Shown piece after piece: positions 19,365-29,773 of a stretch of DNA of 64,000 nt. Every line of letters begins with the position of its first letter. The first letter of the stretch is position 1. The notes beneath the pieces were generated by a model. It ran no database searches, was not told the DNA's origin, and was given only the letters and a program-made list of their open reading frames with translations. The position numbers and the translations under genes were made by a program. Origin of the DNA: Aeromonas rivuli (lineage in GTDB: Bacteria > Pseudomonadota > Gammaproteobacteria > Enterobacterales > Aeromonadaceae); the NCBI RefSeq assembly GCF_000820045.1, contig NZ_CDBJ01000068.1:384-64383 (forward strand). Reading direction: 5' to 3'.

Positions 19365-20675
19365 ATGCAAGTTTCTGTAGAGACAACCCAAGGTCTGGAA
19401 CGCCGTCTTACCATCACTGTACCGGCTGCCGCTGTTGATGCCGCCGTGCGTAAAGAATTGAATGGCCTGGCCAAGACTCGTCGCATCGACGGTTTCCGTC
19501 CTGGCAAGGCTCCGGTAGCCATCATCAAGAAGATGTTCGGTGCCATGGCTCATGCCCGCGTTGCCGATGAGATGATGCAGAACAACTTCATCAAAGCCAT
19601 CATCGAGAGCAAATTGAGCCCGGCCGGTGCCCCGACCATGGATCCGAAAGAGATCAAGGAAGGCGAAGATTTCGAATTCACCGCCACCTTCGAAGTCTAC
19701 CCGGAATTCGAAGTTGCCGGTCTGGAAGCCATCAAGGTTGAGAAGCCGGTTGCCTCCGTCAAGGACGCCGACCTGGCCAACATGATCGAGACCCTGCGCA
19801 AGCAGCACGCCACCTGGGCTGATGTTGACGCAGCGGCCGCCAGCGGCATGCGTGTCACCATGGACTTCGTCGGTTCCATCGACGGTGAAGAGTTCGACGG
19901 TGGCAAGGCTGAAGGCTTCACCCTGGAGCTGGGCGCTGGCCGCATGATCCCGGGCTTCGAAGACGCCATCCTTGGCAAGAAAGCGGGCGACGAGTTCACC
20001 ATCGAGGTGACTTTCCCGGCTGACTACCACGCTGAAAACCTCAAAGGCAAGGCGGCCAAGTTTGCCTCCAAGCTTAACAAGGTTGAAGAGCAGGTGCTGC
20101 CTGAGCTGACTGAAGAGTTCGTCAAGCGTTTCGGTATCGAAAGCGGTTCCGTAGACGACCTGAAAGCTGAAGTGCGTAAAAACATGGAACGCGAACTGAC
20201 TCAAGCCCTGAAAAACAGCGTGAAAGAGCAAGTGCTGAACGGCCTGGTTGAAGCCAACCAGATCGATCTGCCTAAAGCAGCTGTCGAGCAAGAGATCGAT
20301 GCCCTGCGTGAGCAGGCACTGAAGCGTTTCGGTGGTTTCCAGGGTGGTCAAGCGCCCGAGCTGCCGGCTGAGCTGTTCCAGGCTCAGGCTGAGCGCCGCG
20401 TGCGCGTCGGTCTGCTGCTGGGTGATGTCATCCGCACCAACGAGATCAAGGCTGATGACGCACGCGTTACCGCACTGATCGAGTCCATGGCCACCGCCTA
20501 CGAAGATCCGAAGGAAGTGATCGAGTACTACCAGAAGAATGAGCAGATGCTGAATGGCGTTCGCAACCTGGCAGTAGAAGATCAAGCCATCGACCTGATC
20601 CTCTCCAAGGCGCAAGTGACCGAAAAAGAAGTGGCCTTTGACGACGTGATCAACAAGTCTGGCGCCGCTGCCTAA
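19365..20675 (+). CDS. tig: Trigger factor, ribosome-associated chaperone/prolyl isomerase
   Basis: A 436-residue protein with the N-terminal ribosome-binding domain (signature region [14 protein letters not shown], about residues 43-56), an FKBP-type peptidyl-prolyl isomerase domain (about 150-245), and the helical substrate-cradling C-terminus. It binds nascent chains at the ribosome exit. Length matches E. coli Tig (432). It heads the conserved tig-clpP-clpX-lon order. The upstream sequence shows sigma-70 and sigma-32 type promoters, and a terminator-like hairpin separates it from clpP. Confidence 0.97.
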   Translation: MQVSVETTQGLERRLTITVPAAAVDAAVRKELNGLAKTRRIDGFRPGKAPVAIIKKMFGAMAHARVADEMMQNNFIKAIIESKLSPAGAPTMDPKEIKEGEDFEFTATFEVYPEFEVAGLEAIKVEKPVASVKDADLANMIETLRKQHATWADVDAAAASGMRVTMDFVGSIDGEEFDGGKAEGFTLELGAGRMIPGFEDAILGKKAGDEFTIEVTFPADYHAENLKGKAAKFASKLNKVEEQVLPELTEEFVKRFGIESGSVDDLKAEVRKNMERELTQALKNSVKEQVLNGLVEANQIDLPKAAVEQEIDALREQALKRFGGFQGGQAPELPAELFQAQAERRVRVGLLLGDVIRTNEIKADDARVTALIESMATAYEDPKEVIEYYQKNEQMLNGVRNLAVEDQAIDLILSKAQVTEKEVAFDDVINKSGAAA

Positions 20676-20681
20676 GAAGAT

Positions 20682-20712
20682 TTGACTTAAGGTCAACACT
20701 GTTAAGTATAAT
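20682..20712 (+). promoter_or_regulatory. Promoter of clpP
   Basis: TTGACT (20682-20687) and a perfect TATAAT (20707-20712) with a long 19-base spacer. TTGAC and GTCAA (20682-20696) also form a short inverted repeat over the -35 region. Confidence 0.55.
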
Positions 20713-20747
20713 GGCTCGTGTGATGTCCACTCGGGCCATTTTATTTT
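20711..20747 (+). terminator. tig terminator or clpP attenuator
   Basis: ATGGCTCG (20711-20718), a 13-base loop, CGGGCCAT (20732-20739; one G-U pair), then TTTTATTTT. It overlaps the clpP -10 box and ends 15 bases before the clpP start codon. Confidence 0.6.
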
Positions 20748-20761
20748 AGGGACAATGCCTT

Positions 20762-21385
20762 ATGTACAAAAACTATAACGACGTGACAGATTCTCCCCGC
20801 AATGCCCTGATCCCCATGGTGGTCGAGCAGACTGCCAAGGGCGAGCGTTCGTATGATATCTACTCCCGTCTGCTCAAGGAGCGGGTCATCTTCCTGACCG
20901 GTCCGGTTGAAGATCACATGGCCAATCTGGTCGTAGCCCAGCTCTTGTTCCTCGAGTCCGAGAGCCCGGATAAAGACATCTCCATCTATATCAACTCTCC
21001 AGGCGGCGCGGTGACGGCAGGCATGTCTATCTATGACACCATGCAGTTCATCAAGCCGGATGTGAGCACCGTCTGTATGGGGCAAGCCTGCTCCATGGGC
21101 GCCTTCCTGCTGGCGGGTGGTGCCAAGGGCAAGCGTTTCTGCCTGCCCAATGCCCGGGTGATGATCCATCAACCGCTGGGTGGTTTCCAGGGCCAGGCAT
21201 CGGACATCCAGATCCATGCCCAGGAGATCCTCAAGATCAAGAATACCCTGAACGAGCGGTTGGCTTTCCACACCGGCCAGGACATGGCGACCATAGAGCG
21301 TGATACCGACCGTGACAATTTCATGTCGGCAGAGCAGGCAATGGCCTATGGCCTGGTGGATGGCGTGTTTAACCAGCGCGCCTAA
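20762..21385 (+). CDS. clpP: ATP-dependent Clp protease proteolytic subunit
   Basis: The 207-residue serine peptidase that forms the two-ring proteolytic chamber of ClpXP. The catalytic Ser is in [10 protein letters not shown] (about residue 111) and the His in MIHQPLGG (about 136); the third residue, an Asp, lies near 185 in DRDNFM. The N-terminus probably includes a propeptide removed on maturation, as in E. coli (also 207 residues). clpX follows after 70 bases without a terminator, so the two are probably co-transcribed. Confidence 0.98.
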   Translation: MYKNYNDVTDSPRNALIPMVVEQTAKGERSYDIYSRLLKERVIFLTGPVEDHMANLVVAQLLFLESESPDKDISIYINSPGGAVTAGMSIYDTMQFIKPDVSTVCMGQACSMGAFLLAGGAKGKRFCLPNARVMIHQPLGGFQGQASDIQIHAQEILKIKNTLNERLAFHTGQDMATIERDTDRDNFMSAEQAMAYGLVDGVFNQRA

Positions 21386-21455
21386 AGCAGGGTACACCGG
21401 TCTGTTGTAAACTCAGCAGACTGATCATCCTCTATTGATACAACGAGGTTGCTGA

Positions 21456-22730
21456 ATGACAGAGAAACGCAAGGGTGAAGGTGACAAGCTGCTCTACTGC
21501 TCTTTTTGCGGCAAAAGCCAGCATGAAGTGCGCAAGCTGATCGCTGGCCCTTCCGTCTACGTTTGCGATGAGTGCGTCGAGCTGTGCAATGACATCATCC
21601 GTGAAGAGATCCGCGAGATCTCTCCCAAGCGTGATGGCGATGCCCTGCCGACCCCTCACGAAATTCGTGCGCACCTGGATGACTATGTCATCGGTCAGGA
21701 GTATGCCAAGAAGGTATTGGCGGTCGCCGTCTACAACCACTACAAGCGTCTGCGTAACAGCGGCGATGGCAGTGGTGTCGAGCTCGGCAAGTCCAACATC
21801 CTGCTGATTGGCCCGACCGGTAGCGGCAAGACCCTGCTGGCCGAGACGCTCGCCCGTCTGCTGGATGTGCCCTTCACCATGGCCGATGCCACCACACTGA
21901 CCGAAGCCGGTTATGTGGGGGAGGACGTGGAGAACATCATCCAGAAGCTGCTGCAAAAGTGCGACTATGACGTGGAGAAGGCCCAGCGTGGCATCGTCTA
22001 CATCGACGAGATCGACAAGATCTCCCGCAAGTCGGACAACCCCTCCATCACCCGCGACGTGTCCGGGGAAGGGGTACAGCAGGCCCTGCTCAAGCTGATC
22101 GAAGGCACCGTTGCCTCTGTTCCGCCGCAAGGGGGTCGCAAGCATCCGCAGCAGGAGTTCCTGCAGGTTGATACCTCTAAGATCCTCTTCATCTGTGGCG
22201 GCGCCTTTGCCGGCCTGGACAAGGTGATCGAGCAGCGTTCCCATAAGGGTGCGGGTATCGGCTTTGGCGCCGAGGTCAAATCCAAGGATGCCAAGGCTTC
22301 CTTGAGCGAGACCTTTGCCAAGGTGGAGCCGGAAGATCTGATCAAGTACGGTCTCATCCCCGAGTTCATCGGCCGTCTGCCGGTGGTGGCGACCCTGACC
22401 GAACTGGATGAAGCGGCCCTGATCCAGATCCTCAAAGAGCCGAAGAACGCGCTGACCAAACAGTACGCGGCCCTGTTCGATCTGGAAGGAGTGGAACTGG
22501 AGTTTCGTGACGATGCCTTGAACGCCATTGCGCGCAAGGCAATGGAGCGTAAAACCGGTGCCCGGGGTCTGCGGTCTATCGTCGAAGCCGTGTTGCTCGA
22601 TACCATGTATGACTTGCCGTCCCTGGACGGGATCAGCAAGGTGGTGATCGACGAGACGGTGATCAAGGGGGATTCTGCGCCCCTGATGATCTACGAAAAT
22701 AACGATACCCAGGCGGCTGCGTCAGAGTAA
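21456..22730 (+). CDS. clpX: ATP-dependent Clp protease ATP-binding subunit ClpX
   Basis: A 424-residue AAA+ unfoldase that recognises tagged substrates and feeds them to ClpP. The N-terminal zinc-binding domain has CSFCGK and CDECVELC; Walker A is GPTGSGKT, the pore loop GYVGED, Walker [10 protein letters not shown], and the ClpP-docking IGF loop is GAGIGFGAE. Length equals E. coli ClpX (424). GAGG precedes the ATG. Confidence 0.98.
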   Translation: MTEKRKGEGDKLLYCSFCGKSQHEVRKLIAGPSVYVCDECVELCNDIIREEIREISPKRDGDALPTPHEIRAHLDDYVIGQEYAKKVLAVAVYNHYKRLRNSGDGSGVELGKSNILLIGPTGSGKTLLAETLARLLDVPFTMADATTLTEAGYVGEDVENIIQKLLQKCDYDVEKAQRGIVYIDEIDKISRKSDNPSITRDVSGEGVQQALLKLIEGTVASVPPQGGRKHPQQEFLQVDTSKILFICGGAFAGLDKVIEQRSHKGAGIGFGAEVKSKDAKASLSETFAKVEPEDLIKYGLIPEFIGRLPVVATLTELDEAALIQILKEPKNALTKQYAALFDLEGVELEFRDDALNAIARKAMERKTGARGLRSIVEAVLLDTMYDLPSLDGISKVVIDETVIKGDSAPLMIYENNDTQAAASE

Positions 22731-22752
22731 CAGACTGATTTTTAATCAGATG

Positions 22753-22780
22753 AAAGGGGCATTTAGCCCCTTTCTTGCTT
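22753..22780 (+). terminator. Terminator after clpX
   Basis: AAAGGGGC-ATTTA-GCCCCTTT followed by CTTGCTTTTT, 23 bases after the stop. Confidence 0.65.
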
Positions 22781-22796
22781 TTTACGGCCAAGGCGA

Positions 22797-22824
22797 TTGA
22801 ATCTCATCTTTACGCCCCCATATA
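22797..22824 (+). promoter_or_regulatory. Sigma-32 type heat-shock promoter of lon
   Basis: TTGAA (22797-22801), a 14-base spacer, and CCCCATATA (22816-22824), about 50 bases before the lon start. E. coli lon is a known RpoH target. Confidence 0.7.
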
Positions 22825-22871
22825 CTCAGCCAAGCGCTTTGCCAACGGTATAACAAGCCGAGAGGACATAT

Positions 22872-25226
22872 ATGAACCTAGAGCGTTCAGAACGCATCAA
22901 GATTCCCGTCCTGCCTCTTCGTGACGTGGTGGTTTACCCCCACATGGTCATTCCACTCTTCGTGGGGCGGGAAAAATCCATTCGCTGTCTTGAAGCGGCC
23001 ATGGAGCAAGACAAGAAAGTCCTGCTCATAGCCCAGAAAGATGCGTCAACCGATGAGCCAACCGTCGAGGAGATCTTCTCGGTCGGGACTGTGGCCAACA
23101 TATTGCAGATGCTCAAGCTGCCGGACGGTACCGTCAAGGTACTGGTCGAAGGCGGCCAGCGTGCGCGTCTCGAACAGATGATCGATGATCAGGACTTCTT
23201 CGTGGGGGAGGCCGAATACATCGCTTCCACGCCTATCGAAGAGCAGGATCAGGAAGTGCTGGTGCGCTCCGCCATCGGTCAGTTCGAAGGCTACATCAAG
23301 CTCAACAAGAAGATCCCGCCCGAGGTGCTCACCTCGATCTCGGCGATCGACGATGCGGCGCGCCTGGCCGATACCATGGCGGCCCACATGCCGCTCAAGC
23401 TGGAAGACAAGCAGAAGGTGCTGGAAATCGCCTCTGTGTCCGAGCGCATCGAGTTTCTGATGGCCATGATGGAGTCGGAGATTGACCTGTTGCAGGTCGA
23501 GAAACGCATCCGCTCCCGGGTCAAGAAGCAGATGGAGAAGAGCCAGCGCGAGTACTATCTGAACGAGCAGATGAAGGCCATCCAGAAAGAGCTGGGTGAG
23601 CTGGAAGACTCGCCGGATGAGTTCGAGGCGCTCAGTCGCAAGATTGAAGAGGCGGGCATGCCTGCCGATGCCCATGACAAGGCTCAGGCAGAACTTGCCA
23701 AGCTGAGAATGATGTCGCCGATGTCGGCCGAAGCCACCGTAGTGCGCAGTTATGTGGACTGGATGGTGCAGGTGCCCTGGCGTACCCGTTCCAAGGTCAA
23801 GAAAGACCTTGGCAAGGCGCAAGAGGTGCTGGATGCGGATCATTATGGCCTGGAGAAGGTCAAGGATCGCATCCTCGAATATCTGGCGGTACAGGCGAGA
23901 GTCAACAAGCTCAAGGGTCCCATCCTTTGCCTGGTTGGGCCTCCCGGTGTGGGCAAGACCTCGCTCGGTCAATCCATTGCCAGGGCGACCGGCCGCAAAT
24001 ATGTGCGCATGGCGCTGGGCGGCGTGCGAGACGAGGCCGAGATCCGCGGTCACCGTCGCACCTATATCGGCTCCATGCCCGGCAAGCTCATCCAGAAGAT
24101 GGCGAAAGTCGGCGTGAAGAACCCGCTGTTCCTGCTCGATGAAATCGACAAGATGAGCTCGGACATGCGCGGTGATCCCGCTTCCGCCTTGCTGGAAGTG
24201 CTGGATCCCGAGCAGAACAACAGCTTCAACGATCACTATCTGGAAGTGGATTATGACCTGTCGGACGTCATGTTCGTGGCCACCTCCAACTCCATGAACA
24301 TCCCGGGTCCCTTGCTGGATCGGATGGAAGTGATCCGTCTGTCCGGTTACACCGAGGACGAGAAGCTCAACATTGCCAAGCAGCATCTGGTGGCCAAGCA
24401 GATCCAGCGCAATGGCCTGAAACCGGCGGAGATCACCATAGAGGATTCCGCGCTGGTCGGTGTCATTCGCTACTATACCCGCGAAGCCGGGGTACGTAGC
24501 CTGGAGCGCGAGATCTCCAAGATCTGCCGCAAGGCGGTCAAACGCATCCTGCTGGACAAGAGCATCAAGCATATTCTGGTCAATCAGGACAACCTCAAGG
24601 AGTACCTGGGGGTGCAGCGTTTCGATTACGGCAAGGCCGCCGATCAGAACCAGATTGGTCAGGTATGTGGTCTGGCATGGACCGAAGTGGGGGGCGATCT
24701 GCTCACCATCGAAACCACCAATGTGCCAGGCAAGGGCAAGCTCACTTACACAGGTTCCCTGGGTGATGTGATGCAAGAGTCCATCCAGGCCGCCATGACG
24801 GTGGTGCGGGCTCGCGCCGAGAAGTTGCGTATCAACGCCGACTTCCACGAGAAGCGCGATATCCATGTGCACGTGCCGGAGGGGGCAACCCCGAAAGATG
24901 GTCCGAGCGCCGGTATCGCCATGTGCACGGCGCTGGTTTCCAGCCTGACCGGCAACCCGGTCCGCGCCGACGTGGCCATGACCGGGGAGATCACCCTGCG
25001 CGGCGAAGTGTTGCCCATCGGTGGCCTCAAAGAGAAGCTGCTGGCAGCCCATCGCGGTGGCATCAAGCGGGTGCTGATCCCGAAAGATAACGAACGAGAC
25101 CTGGAAGAGATCCCGGCCAACGTCAAACAAGATCTTGAAATCTATCCGGTTCGCTGGATTGATGAGGTGTTGGAGCTGGCGTTGCAGGACAATCCACAGG
25201 GTTTCGAACGCGTTTCTGTCGTATAA
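22872..25226 (+). CDS. lon: ATP-dependent Lon protease
   Basis: A 784-residue LonA protease (E. coli 784) that degrades misfolded and regulatory proteins. The N-terminal substrate-binding domain begins [15 protein letters not shown]; the AAA+ module has [10 protein letters not shown] (Walker A) and FLLDEIDKM (Walker B); the protease domain carries the catalytic Ser in [10 protein letters not shown] and the Lys in [17 protein letters not shown] lies before the ATG. The sigma-32 type promoter upstream agrees with heat induction. Confidence 0.98.
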   Translation: MNLERSERIKIPVLPLRDVVVYPHMVIPLFVGREKSIRCLEAAMEQDKKVLLIAQKDASTDEPTVEEIFSVGTVANILQMLKLPDGTVKVLVEGGQRARLEQMIDDQDFFVGEAEYIASTPIEEQDQEVLVRSAIGQFEGYIKLNKKIPPEVLTSISAIDDAARLADTMAAHMPLKLEDKQKVLEIASVSERIEFLMAMMESEIDLLQVEKRIRSRVKKQMEKSQREYYLNEQMKAIQKELGELEDSPDEFEALSRKIEEAGMPADAHDKAQAELAKLRMMSPMSAEATVVRSYVDWMVQVPWRTRSKVKKDLGKAQEVLDADHYGLEKVKDRILEYLAVQARVNKLKGPILCLVGPPGVGKTSLGQSIARATGRKYVRMALGGVRDEAEIRGHRRTYIGSMPGKLIQKMAKVGVKNPLFLLDEIDKMSSDMRGDPASALLEVLDPEQNNSFNDHYLEVDYDLSDVMFVATSNSMNIPGPLLDRMEVIRLSGYTEDEKLNIAKQHLVAKQIQRNGLKPAEITIEDSALVGVIRYYTREAGVRSLEREISKICRKAVKRILLDKSIKHILVNQDNLKEYLGVQRFDYGKAADQNQIGQVCGLAWTEVGGDLLTIETTNVPGKGKLTYTGSLGDVMQESIQAAMTVVRARAEKLRINADFHEKRDIHVHVPEGATPKDGPSAGIAMCTALVSSLTGNPVRADVAMTGEITLRGEVLPIGGLKEKLLAAHRGGIKRVLIPKDNERDLEEIPANVKQDLEIYPVRWIDEVLELALQDNPQGFERVSVV

Positions 25227-25371
25227 AAGTTGATGCGCCGCAAACTTGGCGCACGTGCTCGGGGGTTAAGGCTTGCAAGCGCCGGATAACGGCAGTAGCC
25301 TTGACCCCCGATCCGGTACTCATGATCAGTCGCAATGCGTGATGTGGCGCGGGTTTGCGCCATATTGTCAC

Positions 25372-25400
25372 TTGCAACTGGCCAGGAGGCTTGCTATAAA
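25372..25400 (+). promoter_or_regulatory. Sigma-70 promoter of hupB
   Basis: TTGCAA (25372-25377), a 17-base spacer, and TATAAA (25395-25400) preceded by TGC in extended -10 position. It lies about 65 bases before the GTG start of hupB. Confidence 0.7.
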
Positions 25401-25466
25401 ACCTCCACTTGTTGTGGCCAGGGAAATCACTGCCGCAGCGATGTTCGATAAAAGGGGAATATAAGA

Positions 25467-25739
25467 GTGAATAAATCTCAACTGATTGACAAAATTGCAG
25501 ACGGCGCTGATATCTCCAAAGCCGCCGCTGGCCGTGCGCTGGATGCTTTCATTGATGCCGTAGGCGAAGCCCTGAAAGAGGGTGACCAGGTTGCTCTGGT
25601 TGGTTTCGGTACTTTCGCTGTTCGTGAGCGTGCTGCCCGTTCTGGCCGCAACCCGCAAACTGGTGCGACCATCGAGATCGCTGCAGGCAAAGTGCCTGCT
25701 TTCAAGGCCGGTAAGGCTCTGAAAGACGCTGTAAACTGA
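25467..25739 (+). CDS. hupB: Nucleoid-associated protein HU-beta
   Basis: The 90-residue histone-like protein HU, a dimer that bends and compacts DNA. It shows the family pattern from [21 protein letters not shown] through the DNA-contacting arm signature [21 protein letters not shown]. Translation starts at GTG with AGGGG ~10 bases upstream. Position between lon and ppiD identifies the beta-subunit gene. Confidence 0.97.
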   Translation: MNKSQLIDKIADGADISKAAAGRALDAFIDAVGEALKEGDQVALVGFGTFAVRERAARSGRNPQTGATIEIAAGKVPAFKAGKALKDAVN

Positions 25740-25819
25740 GTCGGTTGCTGATCCTGTCGGCTCCGTCCTTGGTCGCAGACCAGACAAAGTTAGAGGGCTC
25801 TCCCTCATACTGATTGACC

Positions 25820-25846
25820 AAGGCGCATCGCAATCGGTGCGCCTTT
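25820..25846 (+). terminator. hupB terminator
   Basis: AAGGCGCA-(10-base loop)-TGCGCCTTTT, 80 bases after hupB and 43 before ppiD. Confidence 0.65.
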
Positions 25847-25888
25847 TCATTATTCATGCCCATCGAGTTCGGGAGCATAAGTACACAC

Positions 25889-27802
25889 ATGATGTTGGAC
25901 AAACTACGCGAAGGCGCGCAGGGCACGGTCGCCAAGGTAATCCTGGGCCTGATCATCCTCTCCTTCGCCTTGGCCGGGGTAGGCAGCTACCTCAATGGCC
26001 CTGCTCGTACCGCACCCGCTATCGTCAACGGGACTGAAATCAGCCAGCAGGCGCTGGAAAATGCCTATCGTAATGAGCGCGCCCGCATGGAATCCCAGAT
26101 GGGAGAAGCCTTCAACCAGCTGGCCGCCAACCCTGACTACATGAAACAGTTCCGCCGCAGCGTGCTCGATCGCCTGATCGATCAGGCGCTGGTCGATACC
26201 AAGGCCCATGAGCTGGGTTTGCGAGTCAGTGACGAACAGATCAAGCAGGCCATCGTCGCCATGCCGGAATTTGCCAAAGAGGGCAAGTTCGATAACGACC
26301 TCTATCTGCAACTCATCCGCCGCGCCAACATGACGCCCGAGATGTTCCGCGACTCCCTGCGCCAGGACATGGTACGCCAGCAACTGGTCGGCGCCCTGTT
26401 GGGCACTGAATTCGCCCTCAAGAGTGAAGCCGAGCAGCTCGACAAACTCTATAACCAGACCCGGGATCTGCGTCTGGTGCGCCTGGCCGCCGACAAGTAT
26501 CTGGGCGAGGTCAAGGTGAGCGATGAAGAGGTGGCACAGTTCTACAAGAGCAACAGCACCCGCTTCATGAGCGATGAGAAGGTCAAGGTCGATTATCTGC
26601 TGCTCGATGCCGCCAGCTTGAGTAAAGAGATCAAGGTGACCGAGCAGGAAGCCAAGGATTACTACGATCAGCATCAGGACTTGTTCCAGCGTGCCGAGCG
26701 TCGCCATGTGGCTCATATCCTGATCCCCCTTGGCAAGGATGAGAAAGCCGCCGAGCAGAAAGCCGCGGGCTTGCTGACCGAGCTCAAGGGCGGGGCCGAT
26801 TTTGCAGCCCTGGCCAAGGCCAACTCCTCTGACACCTTCTCCGCCAAACAGGGCGGCGAACTGGATTGGTTCGAGAAGGGCGTCATGGATCCGGCCTTCG
26901 AGCAAGCCGCCTTCGCCCTTGGCAAAGAGGGAGATCTCTCCGCCGTGGTCAAGAGCCCGTTTGGCTTCCACATCATCAAGCTGCTGGGCGTGCAAGCCGC
27001 ACAGACCAAGCCGTTTGACGATGTGATGAACGACACCATCGCTCGTCTGCAGGCAGACAAGTCGAAGGAGCAGTTCTTCAATCTGCAGCAGAAGATGGCC
27101 GATACCAGCTTCGAGAACCCGGACTCGCTGGACATGACAGCCGATGCCCTGGGTCTCAAGGTGCAGTCGGTTGACTACTTCAGCCAGGCCGATGCCCCGG
27201 CGCCGCTCAATGATGGCAAGGCGCTCAATGCCGCCTTCTCCGAGCAGCTGCGCGAGGAGAACACCAACTCGGACGTGATCGAGCTGGCCGATGGCAAAGC
27301 GCTGGTGCTGCATGTGACCGGTCATCAGCCCAAGGCTGCCAAGCCGCTGGCCGAGGTGAAGGATCTGGTCGTTGCTGCCATCACGCACGACAAGGCGAGC
27401 GAGATTGCCCGTGGCAAGGCCCAGGGTCTGCTCGAGCAGATCAAGGCCGGGGAAGAGATCAGTGCCAAACTGACGGCGCTGGGGTTGAAGTCTGAAACCC
27501 ACAAGGGGGTCGCCCGTTTCGCTCAGGATCTGGATCAGAACCTGCTGGCCGATGCCTTCCGTCTGCCCCATCCGATCGACGGCAAGCCGAGTGTGGATCT
27601 GGTGACCGAGGCCAATGGTGACCGTGTCATCGTTGCTCTGGACCAGGTCAACGTACCTGCCGAGGCGTCCCAGATGCTGACCATGCTGCAAGGGCAGCTC
27701 GGTCAGGGCAAGGCACAGGCGAGCTACAAGTCTCTGGTCGAGGGGCTGCGCAAGTCCGCCAAGATTGAGTACTTCACCGATGTGGAGTCTGCGGTAGAGT
27801 AA
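25889..27802 (+). CDS. ppiD: Periplasmic folding chaperone PpiD (parvulin-type)
   Basis: A 637-residue inner-membrane-anchored periplasmic chaperone that helps newly translocated proteins at the Sec exit. A single N-terminal membrane anchor (VILGLIILSFALAGVGSYL, residues ~16-34) is followed by a SurA-like helical region and one parvulin domain (about 265-360, from RRHVAHILIPLG to GFHIIKLL). The start at 25889 gives MMLDKLREG, like E. coli PpiD (623). PpiD homologues have little or no isomerase activity. Confidence 0.95.
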   Translation: MMLDKLREGAQGTVAKVILGLIILSFALAGVGSYLNGPARTAPAIVNGTEISQQALENAYRNERARMESQMGEAFNQLAANPDYMKQFRRSVLDRLIDQALVDTKAHELGLRVSDEQIKQAIVAMPEFAKEGKFDNDLYLQLIRRANMTPEMFRDSLRQDMVRQQLVGALLGTEFALKSEAEQLDKLYNQTRDLRLVRLAADKYLGEVKVSDEEVAQFYKSNSTRFMSDEKVKVDYLLLDAASLSKEIKVTEQEAKDYYDQHQDLFQRAERRHVAHILIPLGKDEKAAEQKAAGLLTELKGGADFAALAKANSSDTFSAKQGGELDWFEKGVMDPAFEQAAFALGKEGDLSAVVKSPFGFHIIKLLGVQAAQTKPFDDVMNDTIARLQADKSKEQFFNLQQKMADTSFENPDSLDMTADALGLKVQSVDYFSQADAPAPLNDGKALNAAFSEQLREENTNSDVIELADGKALVLHVTGHQPKAAKPLAEVKDLVVAAITHDKASEIARGKAQGLLEQIKAGEEISAKLTALGLKSETHKGVARFAQDLDQNLLADAFRLPHPIDGKPSVDLVTEANGDRVIVALDQVNVPAEASQMLTMLQGQLGQGKAQASYKSLVEGLRKSAKIEYFTDVESAVE

Positions 27803-27827
27803 TCATCCGCCTCGGACAACATGACAA

Positions 27828-27853
27828 GGGCCCGCAACAGCGGGCCCTTTTTT
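27828..27853 (+). terminator. ppiD terminator
   Basis: GGGCCCGC-AACA-GCGGGCCC followed by TTTTTT. Confidence 0.85.
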
Positions 27854-27881
27854 ATGCTGACAGATACTGTGGGGCAGAACC

Positions 27882-27917
27882 AAAAAAGGGAGCCTGATAG
27901 CGGATCAGGCTCCCTTT
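27882..27917 (-). terminator. cdd terminator (bidirectional in form)
   Basis: AAAAAAGGGAGCCTGAT-AGCGG-ATCAGGCTCCCTTTT; on the minus strand it ends in six T and follows cdd by 18 bases. Confidence 0.85.
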
Positions 27918-27935
27918 TGACAAGTTGTGACGGGG

Positions 27936-28814
27936 TTAGACTGCCTGGTATTCCAGCTCGACCTTGCCCAGGGCCTTGAGCACCGATCTGGCCGCATCTT
28001 GCTGGCTGATCTGGCCCTTGCTGTTCTCCACCAGGACGGCCCGGCGCACCTCAGAAAGATCGGCGCCATTGAGCACCGCATGGGCGCAGGCCATCTGCAT
28101 GGGGGGCAGGCTGGGATTGAAGGCGGCGTTCTCGGCATAGCGACCGCAGAAGATGCGTCCGTCATTGAACTCCAGTGCGACGGCGGCGTAGCCCTGGCTG
28201 TAGGGAGCATAACTCTGGCGGGCGGCGGTCAGGGCGGCGAGCACCAGGGCATCGTCACTGCAGAGGGACAGATCATGATGCTGGGGGCTCATCAGGGCAT
28301 CGCTGATCTCGAGATCTGCCGGGCCGAAGGAGTGGGGCAGGAAGGCCTGCAGGGTGCTGATGGCATCGGGCAGAGAAACTTTCATCTCCTTGGCGGTGCT
28401 CAGCTCGTTCATGAACTGGCGGCAGTGGCCGCAGGGGGTGTAGTTGACCGTGATCTCGCTGATCCCGGTCTCGCCACCTAACCAGGCATTGGAGATGGCA
28501 GACTGTTCGGCGTGGACCGAGTGGAACAGCCCTTGCCCTGCAAACTCCATGTTGGCACCCAGATACCAGCGACCGCTGAGGCCACAGGCGATGGCGCCGA
28601 CGAAGAAGCGGGAGATGGGAGCCACCGAACAGGCGGCGGCCAGCGGTAACAGGGCCAGGCGCAGCTCGCGCTCGGCCAGCTGGCTGGCTGCTAATAACTG
28701 CTGGATCTGCGCCGGGCTGAAGCTGGCGGTAAAGTCATCCCCAAGCATGGGGGTCACGGCGTCTCTCAGAGAGGTCGGCAGCTGGTCGAGTATCTTGGCA
28801 AAGCGGGGATGCAT
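27936..28814 (-). CDS. cdd: Cytidine deaminase
   Basis: A 292-residue homodimeric cytidine deaminase (E. coli 294) that converts cytidine and deoxycytidine to uridine forms in pyrimidine salvage. The N-terminal catalytic half has HAEQSAI, whose Glu is the proton shuttle, and CGHCRQF, which ligates zinc; the C-terminal half is the degenerate second domain of the large enteric type. Upstream lies a near-perfect CRP site exactly where a class II activator would sit, so catabolite control as in E. coli is likely. Confidence 0.97.
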   Translation of the reverse strand: MHPRFAKILDQLPTSLRDAVTPMLGDDFTASFSPAQIQQLLAASQLAERELRLALLPLAAACSVAPISRFFVGAIACGLSGRWYLGANMEFAGQGLFHSVHAEQSAISNAWLGGETGISEITVNYTPCGHCRQFMNELSTAKEMKVSLPDAISTLQAFLPHSFGPADLEISDALMSPQHHDLSLCSDDALVLAALTAARQSYAPYSQGYAAVALEFNDGRIFCGRYAENAAFNPSLPPMQMACAHAVLNGADLSEVRRAVLVENSKGQISQQDAARSVLKALGKVELEYQAV

Positions 28815-28845
28815 CTATCTGTCCTCATGGGCCAATTGGGAGGAC

Positions 28846-28888
28846 ATTGTAGGGAGTGGTTGAGGTCATTTGTGTGAACTAACTCACA
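28846..28888 (-). promoter_or_regulatory. CRP-activated promoter of cdd
   Basis: Perfect CRP half-sites TGTGA-N6-TCACA lie at 28873-28888, centre 28880.5. On the minus strand a TACAAT -10 box lies at 28851-28846. If transcription begins about seven bases beyond the box (near 28839), the CRP centre is at -41.5, the class II position. Confidence 0.75.
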
Positions 28889-29055
28889 GCTTGCTCGTGC
28901 TGCCAGGGTTACGGGGAAGGGGAAACGTTTGCTTTGCCAGTGGATTGTCGGCGGCCAGGGTTAACGTACCTCTAAGCGCGCTAAGAGTGGGGCAGACAAG
29001 TCTGGACAGAATGACGGGGGAGAGCCGCCGCGACTCATTGGGGCTTGTGGAACAG

Positions 29056-29082
29056 CGATGGCGGCCTGGACAGCCGCCATCG
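29056..29082 (-). terminator. Hairpin after the CidB-type gene
   Basis: CGATGGCGGC-CTGGACA-GCCGCCATCG starts five bases past the stop of the minus-strand gene. It has no T-run on that side. Bases 28889-29055 hold no recognisable gene. Confidence 0.45.
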
Positions 29083-29086
29083 GATT

Positions 29087-29773
29087 TCAAGGAACCAGCC
29101 AGTGATAGAGGGCGAACAGCAGCGGCGCCACGGCGGCAGTCAGTATGCCGCACATCACCATGGCGAGGGAGGCGAAGGCACCCTGGCTAATGCCCTGCTC
29201 GGCGGATGCGGCGGTGCCAATGGCATGGGCGCAGGCCCCCATGGCGAGTCCCTGAGCCTCGGGATCCGTGACGCGCAGCAGTTTGAGCAGGGGATAGCCG
29301 ATGAGGGCACCTATGATGCCGACCACCACCACCACGGCGGCGGCGATGGCCGGTATGCCCCCCAAGGATTGGCTGACGCTCATGGCCAGGGGGGTGGTGA
29401 TCGATTTGGTGGCCAGCGACGCCAGCAGGGCCGGCTCTGCCCCCATGCAGTAACCGATCCCTAAGGTGGTACACACCGAGATCAAGACCGAGGCCAGGGT
29501 GCAGATCAGAATGGGCTTGAGCCTGGCCTGGATCTGGCGTGCCTGTTGATAGAGCGGCAGGGCAAGGGCCACCACGGCGGGCTCGAGCAGGGCCGTGATG
29601 GGGCGGGTGCCCTGCTGATAGTCGCTGAAGGGGAGGTCGAATCCGAGGATGATCCCCATGATCACCAGGGTCGGGATCAGCACAGGGTTGATGATGGGCC
29701 AGGGCAGACGGCGATAGAGGACCCGGGTCAGAAAGTAGAGTGCGAGGGTCAGGGGCAGGGCCAGCCAGATCAT
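29087..29773 (-). CDS. LrgB/CidB (YohK) family membrane protein
   Basis: A 228-residue inner-membrane protein with about seven hydrophobic segments, matching LrgB/CidB/YohK (E. coli YohK 231). The conserved stretch runs through LATKSITTPLAMSVSQSLGG in pattern and ACAHAIGTAASAEQG near the end. In other bacteria the family is tied to holin-like control of lysis or to export of pyruvate or glycolate; the role here is unknown. Its start overlaps the stop of the upstream CidA-type gene by four bases (ATGA), so the two are translationally coupled. Confidence 0.88.
   Translation of the reverse strand: MIWLALPLTLALYFLTRVLYRRLPWPIINPVLIPTLVIMGIILGFDLPFSDYQQGTRPITALLEPAVVALALPLYQQARQIQARLKPILICTLASVLISVCTTLGIGYCMGAEPALLASLATKSITTPLAMSVSQSLGGIPAIAAAVVVVVGIIGALIGYPLLKLLRVTDPEAQGLAMGACAHAIGTAASAEQGISQGAFASLAMVMCGILTAAVAPLLFALYHWLVP

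Noticed and set aside
23046..25130. A long open frame antisense to lon
   Set aside because: Same reason: high GC3 of lon removes stops on the other strand; no family match.
28919..28934. GGGGAAACGTTTGCTT resembling a PurR box
   Set aside because: It misses a key core base (C at position 4) and lies far from any start codon.
28870..29190. A plus-strand open frame between cdd and the CidB-type gene
   Set aside because: It overlaps the CidB-type gene and a CRP site and has no ribosome binding site or recognisable domain.
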